From Sphingobacteriaceae bacterium (GTDB taxonomy: Bacteria > Bacteroidota > Bacteroidia > Sphingobacteriales > Sphingobacteriaceae), in NCBI GenBank assembly GCA_947458875.1, contig CANGZD010000009.1:1-44679 (forward strand): a stretch of DNA of 44,679 nt, given 5' to 3'. Positions 7,433 to 14,706 of this stretch are shown piece by piece. Each line of letters opens with the position of its first letter. Within the stretch, counting starts at the first letter, position 1. Made by a program: the position numbers and the translations under genes. Below the pieces are notes generated by a model. That model had not been told where the DNA came from and did no database searches. It was given only the letters and a program-made list of their open reading frames with translations.

Positions 7433-8407
7433 ATGGACATCAGCCGTTACCTTGCAGAATTGATAAGAAACCGGGAAGAATTGGTAGTACCTGGTCTTGG
7501 CACCTTCTTTAAACAAGAAATTCCCGCCCGCTTTGATGAGGAAACGCAGCAGTTCTTACCCCCTGCAGAAAAAATCGAGTTTACAACCGATTTTCAGCAA
7601 GATGATGTGCTACTAAACTACATTGCTCAACATGAAAAAACTTCTTTGGAAAGCATCAATGAATTTGTAGAGCAATATGTCAACAATTTAAACGAGTTGT
7701 TGAACAGTACAGAATCCATCAAAATTGATGCTTTAGGTACTTTTGAACAAACCAAAGGTGGTTTTTTATTTGTAGCAGATCAAAACCTCATCTCGAACAA
7801 GTATTATGGCCTGAAGCCGCAACCTGAATTAAATAATACGCCAAGAGAGGTATTGGTTGAGGAGATTGAGCAGGAAGAATCAGAAGAAGAGTTAGAAGAA
7901 AATCAGACTGAAAGTTCTGGGAAGAGAAATTTCCTATTGATATTGGCCATGATCCTTTGTCTGATTGCTATCCTTCAGGTCATTTATCCTGATTTTATTT
8001 CTACTACTCCAGTGCCCCCAGCAAATGTTGTTTTAGCAGACACGCTCAAGCAGACTCAGGATACGATTGCCCCTGTCGACAGCCTTGGCAAGACCGATAC
8101 GACACTTGTAAAAAAAGATACAACGGAGATCAATCTTAAAACATCAGAAAATGTGCTCGGAAACCGTTTCGAGATCATTATTGCTGCTTTCGGAAGAAGA
8201 GCAGAGGCAAATGATTTTCTGAAACAATTAAGCAAACGAGGAATAGAGGCATATACCTTGCCCAATAAATCAAAAGAATTTATCAAAGTGAGTGTTGGCG
8301 GCTTTGAAGATGAACAAGCTGCAACAAACGAACTAAAACGCATACAATCAGAAATAAGCAAATCTGCTTGGATATATCGTGTAAAACCAAAAAAACAAAA
8401 TAAATAA
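7433..8407 (+). CDS. HU-CCDC81 domain protein with transmembrane segment and C-terminal SPOR domain
   Basis: Three parts are visible in the 324 residues. Residues 1-125 hold two HU-like halves with VVPGLGTFF (18-26) and IKIDALGTFEQTKGGFLF (97-114), the pattern of the bacterial HU-CCDC81 family. A Glu-rich linker (142-160) leads to one membrane helix (about 166-184). A periplasmic linker leads to a SPOR domain (about 243-318, FEIIIAAFGRRAEANDFLKQL). SPOR domains bind peptidoglycan stripped of stem peptides at division sites; HU-fold domains suggest DNA or protein binding in the cytosol. The protein could link nucleoid and septal wall. Its stop overlaps the exbB start (TAATG), tying it to the ExbB/ExbD/TonB genes. 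Confidence 0.85.
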   Translation: MDISRYLAELIRNREELVVPGLGTFFKQEIPARFDEETQQFLPPAEKIEFTTDFQQDDVLLNYIAQHEKTSLESINEFVEQYVNNLNELLNSTESIKIDALGTFEQTKGGFLFVADQNLISNKYYGLKPQPELNNTPREVLVEEIEQEESEEELEENQTESSGKRNFLLILAMILCLIAILQVIYPDFISTTPVPPANVVLADTLKQTQDTIAPVDSLGKTDTTLVKKDTTEINLKTSENVLGNRFEIIIAAFGRRAEANDFLKQLSKRGIEAYTLPNKSKEFIKVSVGGFEDEQAATNELKRIQSEISKSAWIYRVKPKKQNK

Positions 8408-9108
8408 TGTTCCTACTACAAATTGATACCATGAACCAAGGCTTGGCCGACACCACGGCACAAGTGGCACAAACTGCAGCTCAAGCGCAAGAGTTACGTT
8501 TCATCGACCTTCTTTTTAAGGGCGGATGGGTGATGCTTCCACTGCTATTACTCTTGTTTCTTGCATTGGTCATCTTTATTGAACGCTACCTCACCATCAG
8601 GAAGGCCTCAAAAGATGAAACCAATTTGATGCAGCAAGTGAAGGCAAGTATCACTGCGGGCAAACTCGACTCGGCCATCGCCATTTGTCGTGGCAGCAAC
8701 AGTGCACTTGGGCGCATGTTGCAAAAAGGTTTGTTAAGAATTGGCAGACCCATTAAAGATATTGAGGGAGCCATCGAGAATGTAGGTAAGCTGGAGGTTT
8801 CCAAATTGGAGAAAAATATCAGTATTCTGGGAATTGTGGCAGGTATCGCTCCCATGTTAGGTTTTGTGGGAACCATTTCGGGAGTAATCAGAATTTTCTA
8901 CAACATTTCTTTAACCGATAACATCAGTATGGGAGTTATTGCAGGTGGATTGTATGAAAAGATGATCACTTCTGCCACCGGACTAATGATTGGTATTTTG
9001 GCCTACGTAGGGTATCATATTTTGAACATCATGGTAGATCGCGTGATTTTAAAAATGGAGACGGATGCGGTAGAATTTATTGATCTTTTGGAGGAACCCG
9101 GACAATGA
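8407..9108 (+). CDS. MotA/TolQ/ExbB proton-channel family protein
   Basis: This 233-residue inner-membrane protein has three hydrophobic segments: about 41-60, 138-163 and 183-208. TM2 carries the family signature LGFVGTISGVIRIF (151-164) and TM3 carries ITSATGLMIGILA (187-199). ExbB/TolQ pentamers surround an ExbD/TolR dimer and use proton motive force to drive TonB or TolA. The start at 8407 overlaps the preceding stop by one base; an alternative ATG lies at 8431. The end overlaps the exbD-like gene by 4 nt. Sequence alone cannot decide between an ExbB role (nutrient uptake) and a TolQ role (envelope constriction); the SPOR and TPR neighbours favour the latter. Confidence 0.92.
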   Translation: MFLLQIDTMNQGLADTTAQVAQTAAQAQELRFIDLLFKGGWVMLPLLLLLFLALVIFIERYLTIRKASKDETNLMQQVKASITAGKLDSAIAICRGSNSALGRMLQKGLLRIGRPIKDIEGAIENVGKLEVSKLEKNISILGIVAGIAPMLGFVGTISGVIRIFYNISLTDNISMGVIAGGLYEKMITSATGLMIGILAYVGYHILNIMVDRVILKMETDAVEFIDLLEEPGQ

Positions 9109-9503
9109 ACTTAAGGGGCAGAAGAAATCGTCCTGGAGCAGAAGTGCATGCTTCTGCCATGAACGACATCATGTTTTTCTTGTTGTTGTTTTTCCTTATT
9201 GCATCAACGGTAACTAATCCCAACATTATCAAACTGTTGTTACCACGTTCAGACTCTGGTCAATCGGTTTCGAAAAAAACCATTACGGTATCTATTACTA
9301 AAGATTTAGAATACTTTGTAGACAAACAGCAGGTCAATCCTGATCAACTGATGCCAAAATTGCAAAGCTATCAGGGAACGGCACAGGAATTGACCATTGT
9401 TTTATATGTTGACCGGACCGTAGCCATTGAAAACGTGGTGAACGTAATGGATGTGGCCAACAAGCTGAAGATTAAACTGGTTTTAGCTACAGAACCCAAG
9501 TAA
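9105..9503 (+). CDS. ExbD/TolR family biopolymer transport protein
   Basis: This 132-residue protein has a short cytosolic N-terminus, one membrane helix (NDIMFFLLLFFLIAST, about 20-35) and a periplasmic domain. Asp21 at the start of the helix corresponds to the essential proton-carrying aspartate of ExbD/TolR. The start overlaps the exbB-like gene by 4 nt (ATGA), and the stop overlaps the TonB-like gene by 1 nt, so translational coupling and fixed stoichiometry are likely. Only one ExbD copy is present, unlike many Bacteroidota nutrient-uptake loci, which from memory often carry two. Confidence 0.92.
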   Translation: MNLRGRRNRPGAEVHASAMNDIMFFLLLFFLIASTVTNPNIIKLLLPRSDSGQSVSKKTITVSITKDLEYFVDKQQVNPDQLMPKLQSYQGTAQELTIVLYVDRTVAIENVVNVMDVANKLKIKLVLATEPK

Positions 9504-10306
9504 TGCAGGGAAAGGAAGAAAATAACTATCCTAAGGCCTTTGCCTTTTCGGCATTGACCATGGGCAGTTTTTTGCTCATAAGTTATTTTGTGATCTTAGG
9601 TTTTCCAGCACAAGAAGTGGGTACCGGAGGGATTGTGGTTAATTATGGCACCTCAGAAACAGGCATGGGTGATGATTTTATGAGCATTGATGAGCCCTCT
9701 GTAGATCCAAACGCCAATGGTGCACTTCCAGACAATATCCTAAAAACTACCAGCAATACACCCTCCTCAGAGAGCAGTAACAAATCGGTATTAACCCAAG
9801 ATGCCGAAGATGCCCCTGCTGTGAGCACAAAAAACAAGCCAAACAGCAATCCGGCTACAGCCACCGAACAAAAAAATGCCAGCCCAGCTATTAATCAGAA
9901 CGCTTTGTATAAAGGCAAAAAAAATGATGGTACTGGCAAAGGTGATGGTACCGGGGCTACTCCGGGAAACCAAGGTAGCCGCGAGGGCGACCCGCTCTCT
10001 CCAAATTACGGTGAAGGGGGCTCGGGGTTTGGCGGTATCAGCCTATCTTTGGCAAACCGACGCTTTATAAATAAACCTCGAATAGAGGATGATGGTCAAA
10101 GTTCGGGGCGTGTAGCAGTAGAAATCAGAGTGGATAAAACTGGCCTGGTAGTTTATGCACGTGCCGGAGTAAAGGGCACCACCCTTTCCGACCGCAGCCT
10201 TTGGCAAAAGTGCGAAAGAGCCGTTATTGGTTCCAGTTTAAACCAACTGGAATCAGCTCCCGATGTGCAAATCGGGGTGGTGATTTTCAATTTCAAAGTG
10301 AAATAA
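9503..10306 (+). CDS. TonB/TolA-like energy transducer
   Basis: This 267-residue protein has a cytosolic N-terminus, one membrane helix (about 13-34, FAFSALTMGSFLLISYFVIL), a long low-complexity Ser/Asn/Gly/Pro-rich periplasmic stretch (about 45-175), and a small C-terminal domain (about 178-267) with GRVAVEIRVDKTGLVVYARA, the core strand pattern of TonB C-terminal domains. The usual Pro-Tyr-Pro box ahead of that strand is replaced by NKPRIEDDGQS. It follows exbB and exbD with a 1-nt overlap and is probably the periplasm-spanning arm driven by them. Its outer-membrane partner is not proven; the barrel at 5718-7388 or a peptidoglycan-linked protein are candidates. Confidence 0.85.
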   Translation: MQGKEENNYPKAFAFSALTMGSFLLISYFVILGFPAQEVGTGGIVVNYGTSETGMGDDFMSIDEPSVDPNANGALPDNILKTTSNTPSSESSNKSVLTQDAEDAPAVSTKNKPNSNPATATEQKNASPAINQNALYKGKKNDGTGKGDGTGATPGNQGSREGDPLSPNYGEGGSGFGGISLSLANRRFINKPRIEDDGQSSGRVAVEIRVDKTGLVVYARAGVKGTTLSDRSLWQKCERAVIGSSLNQLESAPDVQIGVVIFNFKVK

Positions 10307-10391
10307 AGCTCAAAAGGCTGCGTTGAATAACGTAATCGCTAATGAAGCTCCCATTTATAACACAAATGAAAACCATTAACAAAATCTATAA

Positions 10392-11612
10392 ATGAATAAA
10401 TATATATTTATCAAATTGCTTTTTATATTAACCCCATTGTGTTCATTGGCACAGCCTGATTCGATAAAAGCTACTACTACTACGCAAAATTCATCAGCCA
10501 AAAAATGGTATGAAAACTTTTCTATTAGAGGATATGCTCAATTTAGATATAACAGACTCTTAGAAACAAATGAAAATTTGGGCTGCGAACAATGTGATAG
10601 ATCTTGGGGCGATGATGGTGGTTTTTTTATCAGAAGAATGCGTGTAATCTTCTTCGGGCAGATTAATAAAAATGTTTATTTCTACATACAACCTGACTTT
10701 GCGAGTAGTCCCGCATCTGACAGATTACACTATGGTCAGTTAAGAGATGCTTATGTTGATTTGGGCTTAGACAAAGACAATGAATTCAGATTTAGGATAG
10801 GGCAAAGCAAAGTTCCATATGGCTTTGAAAACATGCAATCAAGTCAAAACAGAATACCACTTGATCGAAATGACGCTCTGAATAGCGCCGTTGCAAATGA
10901 AAGAGATTTAGGCTTATTTTTTTATTGGGCTCCAAAAGATAAGCGAAAATTACTCTCAAGCTTGGTAAATGATGGATTAAAAGGAAGTGGAGACTATGGT
11001 ATTTTTGCTTTTGGTGTTTATAATGGCCAAACGGCCAATAATCCGGAGTTGAATGACGAGCCACATGTTGTTACCAGGTTAACCTACCCTTTTGAATACA
11101 AAAAACAAATTTTAGAAGTAGGGATACAAGCATATACCGGTAAATACGTTGTCCCAAAATCTAACCTTACCACAGGTGTAAAAACAAATCCTGATTTAAA
11201 TTATTTAGACCAGCGAATTGCAGCCACCTTTGTTTTATATCCCAAACCATTTGGTATTCAGGCAGAATATAATGTAGGAAATGGTCCTCGGTTTAATAAA
11301 GCTACCGATACAATTGAAGAGATGCCCTTAGAAGGCGGGTATATTACGCTGACTTATTTTGCAAAAATCAACAATCAAATTCTGATCCCATTTATGCGTT
11401 ATCAATACTATGACGGGGGTAAAAAACACGAAAGAGATGCCAGAAGTTATATAGTTAGAGAGTATGAGTTAGGAGGAGAATGGCAACTCAACAAAAATTT
11501 TGAACTTGTTGTGAATTATACCATGTCTAAAAGAAGATATGAAGACTTTGCAAAACAGAATAATTTTCAACAGGGTAATTTATTACGTATTCAGGCACAA
11601 TTAAATTTTTAG
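10392..11612 (+). CDS. porin O/P family outer-membrane protein
   Basis: This 406-residue protein has a signal peptide (MNKYIFIKLLFILTPLCSLAQ) and a beta-strand-rich body. The N-terminal barrel segment FSIRGYAQFRYNRLLE, followed by FFIRRMRVIFFGQINKNVYF and FRIGQSKVPYGFENMQSSQN, is typical of the phosphate-selective porin O/P family of Bacteroidota. It ends LLRIQAQLNF with a terminal Phe. It should form an outer-membrane channel for small solutes, perhaps anions such as phosphate, but no phosphate genes are adjacent and no pho box was recognised. The gene is more AT-rich than its neighbours and lies 85 nt after the TonB-like gene without an obvious terminator between. Confidence 0.85.
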   Translation: MNKYIFIKLLFILTPLCSLAQPDSIKATTTTQNSSAKKWYENFSIRGYAQFRYNRLLETNENLGCEQCDRSWGDDGGFFIRRMRVIFFGQINKNVYFYIQPDFASSPASDRLHYGQLRDAYVDLGLDKDNEFRFRIGQSKVPYGFENMQSSQNRIPLDRNDALNSAVANERDLGLFFYWAPKDKRKLLSSLVNDGLKGSGDYGIFAFGVYNGQTANNPELNDEPHVVTRLTYPFEYKKQILEVGIQAYTGKYVVPKSNLTTGVKTNPDLNYLDQRIAATFVLYPKPFGIQAEYNVGNGPRFNKATDTIEEMPLEGGYITLTYFAKINNQILIPFMRYQYYDGGKKHERDARSYIVREYELGGEWQLNKNFELVVNYTMSKRRYEDFAKQNNFQQGNLLRIQAQLNF

Positions 11613-11685
11613 GATAATCGTTGCTTAACTACCGCCAATCAGCGAAGCAACTGACATGCTTTGCAAAATGAATCTTAAAAGAATT

Positions 11686-11718
11686 TTTGACCTTGTAATT
11701 GGCAGCATCATAATTTAT
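11686..11718 (+). promoter_or_regulatory. possible folC promoter
   Basis: TTTG (11686-11689), 21 nt, then TAATTTAT (11711-11718) is an imperfect match to TTTG-N19-21-TAnnTTTG, 25 nt before the folC start. Confidence 0.35.
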
Positions 11719-11743
11719 CTAAAAATCGGACTTAAATGCATCT

Positions 11744-13036
11744 ATGCCGTTCAATAACTACCAAGATACTTTAGACTTTCTATACGGCCAATTACCCATG
11801 TTTACCCGTATTGGCTCATCGGCTTATAAAAAAGACCTGGACAATATCAAAGCTCTTTGTGAAGCCCTGGGCAATCCGGAACAAAAATTCAAGTCCATCC
11901 ATGTAGGAGGAACCAATGGAAAAGGTTCTACCTCACACATGCTCTCCGCCATCTTACAGAAAGCCGGTTATAAAGTCGGTTTACATACTTCTCCCCACCT
12001 CAAAGATTTCAGAGAACGGATCAGGATCAATGGATCGATGACTTCGGAACTTTCTGTTATTGAATTTGTGAATCAACACCTCGATTTAATAAAGCAGATT
12101 GATCCTTCGTTTTTTGAGTTAAGTGTGGCAATGGCCTTTGATGTTTTCGCCAAAGAAAAAGTAGATATTGCTGTGATTGAAGTAGGCCTCGGTGGTCGCT
12201 TAGATTCTACGAACATCATTGATCCGCTGCTCTCCATCATCACCAATATTGGTTTCGACCACATGGATTTTTTGGGCAATACTCTTCCTGCAATTGCAAC
12301 TGAAAAAGCGGGAATCATCAAACAAAAGATTCCAGTCATTATTGGCGAAAGTATCCCCGAAACTCGAGCGGTGTTTGAAGCTAAGGCCGAAGCCTCCCAT
12401 TCAAAAATCTATTTTGCACAAAACGAATGGCAAATTATTGGGGGCCAGAAGAATGAATTTCTGGAAATAGAAGCAAGCCATAAGCAAAACGGCAAAACAA
12501 TCCATTTAGAACTTGATTTAACCGGTAGCTATCAGCTCAAAAATCTGCCAGCAGTTTTGCTTGCGGTAAATGAACTACGCAAACAAGGATTTGAGATCAG
12601 CGATGAGCAGCTAAAATCTGCCTTAAAACAAGTAAAAACTTTAACCGAATTACAAGGCCGCTGGCAAATCATTCAAGAAAATCCGAAAGTAATATGCGAT
12701 ACCGGACATAATGAAGATGGAATTCGCGAAGTACTAAAAAACATCTCTTTCACGACCCACCAACAACTTCACATGGTTTGGGGTATGGTAAAAGATAAAG
12801 ACATCAGCAAAGTGCTGGGCATGCTCCCAAAATCGGCAGCTTATTACTTTTGTCAACCGGCCATTCCAAGGGCTAAAGTCGTGAACGAATTACTGTCAGA
12901 AGCGACCGTTTTGGGCTTAAAAGGGAATCCCTATCCATCGGTAAGGGAAGCTTACCAGGCAGCTTTAAATAAGGCTGCCTCCGGAGATTTGATCTTCATC
13001 GGAGGTAGCACGTTTGTAGTAGCCGAAGTGCTCTAA
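11744..13036 (+). CDS. folC: bifunctional dihydrofolate / folylpolyglutamate synthase
   Basis: This 430-residue Mur-ligase-family enzyme adds glutamate to dihydropteroate or folates using ATP. The P-loop GGTNGKGST is at residues 55-63, followed by HTSPHLKDFRERIRING (folate-binding omega-loop region), the VIEVGLGGRLDSTN segment and the magnesium-site-like GFDHMDFLG. The C-terminal domain contains ICDTGHNEDGI and a GGSTFVVAEVL ending, both typical of FolC. Length is normal. It ends one base before the stop of the convergent permease gene, leaving no room for a dedicated terminator. Confidence 0.95.
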   Translation: MPFNNYQDTLDFLYGQLPMFTRIGSSAYKKDLDNIKALCEALGNPEQKFKSIHVGGTNGKGSTSHMLSAILQKAGYKVGLHTSPHLKDFRERIRINGSMTSELSVIEFVNQHLDLIKQIDPSFFELSVAMAFDVFAKEKVDIAVIEVGLGGRLDSTNIIDPLLSIITNIGFDHMDFLGNTLPAIATEKAGIIKQKIPVIIGESIPETRAVFEAKAEASHSKIYFAQNEWQIIGGQKNEFLEIEASHKQNGKTIHLELDLTGSYQLKNLPAVLLAVNELRKQGFEISDEQLKSALKQVKTLTELQGRWQIIQENPKVICDTGHNEDGIREVLKNISFTTHQQLHMVWGMVKDKDISKVLGMLPKSAAYYFCQPAIPRAKVVNELLSEATVLGLKGNPYPSVREAYQAALNKAASGDLIFIGGSTFVVAEVL

Positions 13037-13037
13037 A

Positions 13038-14492
13038 TTACTTTTCTTTATTGGCCCATTTCCAGATGTAATAAACTGGAAGTCCGAGCAGAACGATGGC
13101 TAATCCCCAGCCGCAAGTATCTGGCTTTTCAATCAACAAAATCACACAGATGGCACTGGCTATCAATACATACAAGCCGGGCAATATTGGGTAACCAAAA
13201 GCCTTATATGGACGTTCCGCATCCGGGCGTTTGTATCTCAAAATAAATAGGCCTACAATAGTAACCAGGTAGAATAACAAGGAAGAGAAAGTAGTATAAT
13301 CTAATAATTGGCCGTAAGTGCCCGATAAACACAACAACGATGCCCATCCTGCCTGTATATAGAGCGCAAACTCAGGGACTCCCTTTTTATTTAAAGTACC
13401 GGCTTTTTTAAAAAATACTCCATCCTGGGCCATGGCATAGTACAAGCGGGCACCTGCCAAAATAATTCCATTATTACATCCGAAAGTTGATACCATGATT
13501 AGTAGGGCCATGATGGTAGCTGCAGCTGTACCAAAAATCATGGAGGCGGCGGCTGTACCAACCCTATTGTCGGTGGCAAACATGATCCCTCTTTCAAACA
13601 CACTTACTCCTTCCGGACTACCGGCTACCGGCATCAGCATCATGTAGGCCACATTGGCTAAAATGTATAAAATGGTAACAATCAAGGTACCGAAAAACAA
13701 ACTGAGTGGAATATTCTTTTGAGGTTCTTTGATCTCCCCAGCGGTATAGGTAATATTATTCCAAGAATCAGATGAGAATAAAGAACCTACCATAGCCGCA
13801 CCAACTGCAGCCCAAAGCACCACGCCGCTCAACAGCTCCTTGGTAATGCTCCCATCGGCATTTACTTTGGTAACGTACGGAGTCCAAAAGTTCTCAATAT
13901 TTACTTTGAAGGCATCGGAATTAAGACCAAAATAGATGCCCAACACAATTAATCCAAGCAAAGCCAAGATCTTGGCTAATGTAAATACCGTTTGTAAGAT
14001 CTTTGCATTTTTCACCCCTTGCAAATTCACATAGGTCAGAAAGGCAATAAGCAGCAAGGCTAAAAATTGAGTGGCATTGAACTCAAACGCCCCGAGCTTT
14101 AACAGCATATTGGCTTTAGAAAACCATGGGATCAGCTCTGCCGTATAAGTAGCAAAAGCAATGGCCACCGCGGCTATCACACCGGTTTGTATCACCGTAA
14201 AAACCGTCCAGCCAAACAAAAAGCCCACCATCGGATTATAAGCCTCCCTCAGGTAAATGTACTGCCCACCTGCTTTAGGCATCATGCCGGCTAGTTCACC
14301 ATAACTCAATGCAGCTATCAGGGTAATGATACCCGTAATCAACCAAATCAATAAAATATAAAACGGCGAGCCAACGGATTTAGCAATATCAGAACTCACT
14401 AAAAATATTCCCGAACCGATCATGGATCCGGCCACAATCATAGTAGAGTCGAGCAGGCCCAACTCCCGTTTCATTTCTGTTTTTTCTTGCAT
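13038..14492 (-). CDS. APC-family amino acid permease (LAT-like)
   Basis: This 484-residue inner-membrane protein has about twelve hydrophobic segments. TM1 has the unwound substrate-binding motif GSMIGSGIF (about 17-25), the hallmark of amino acid-polyamine-organocation transporters, followed by ALSYGELAGMMPKAGGQYIYL. The pattern is closest to the SLC7/LAT-like branch of exchangers; substrate cannot be read from sequence. The ATG at 14492 fits family start positions. The gene is divergent from hppA across 214 nt and convergent with folC. A TATCTTAG word about 20 nt upstream on the minus strand might be its -7 box. Confidence 0.9.
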   Translation of the reverse strand: MQEKTEMKRELGLLDSTMIVAGSMIGSGIFLVSSDIAKSVGSPFYILLIWLITGIITLIAALSYGELAGMMPKAGGQYIYLREAYNPMVGFLFGWTVFTVIQTGVIAAVAIAFATYTAELIPWFSKANMLLKLGAFEFNATQFLALLLIAFLTYVNLQGVKNAKILQTVFTLAKILALLGLIVLGIYFGLNSDAFKVNIENFWTPYVTKVNADGSITKELLSGVVLWAAVGAAMVGSLFSSDSWNNITYTAGEIKEPQKNIPLSLFFGTLIVTILYILANVAYMMLMPVAGSPEGVSVFERGIMFATDNRVGTAAASMIFGTAAATIMALLIMVSTFGCNNGIILAGARLYYAMAQDGVFFKKAGTLNKKGVPEFALYIQAGWASLLCLSGTYGQLLDYTTFSSLLFYLVTIVGLFILRYKRPDAERPYKAFGYPILPGLYVLIASAICVILLIEKPDTCGWGLAIVLLGLPVYYIWKWANKEK

Positions 14493-14622
14493 AAGGATGG
14501 TTTAATTTTTCTAAGATAGCTGAAATTATCACAACTAAAATCGGATGACTCGAAATTGAATTTGACTGAGGAGCATCGAGACCCTCTGTTGGATTAAAAA
14601 TTTAACAATTAACCAAATTTAA

Positions 14623-14653
14623 TTGGATTAATGCCCCAAGCCTGCTATTTTTG
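14623..14653 (+). promoter_or_regulatory. hppA promoter
   Basis: TTG (14623-14625), 20 nt, then a perfect TAnnTTTG box (TATTTTTG, 14646-14653) precede hppA by 53 nt. The rest of the 214-nt divergent gap (14493-14706) shows nothing clear beyond a possible repeat remnant at about 14555-14592. Confidence 0.65.
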
Positions 14654-14706
14654 CCGGTCGTTTATAGTAAACCATTTATTTACCTGATTCATATTAAAAC
14701 ACATTC

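Noticed and set aside
11620-11651. Inverted repeat GTTGCTT/AAGCAAC after the porin gene as a terminator
   Set aside because: Only 7 bp with an 18-nt loop and no T-tract; not supported as a terminator.
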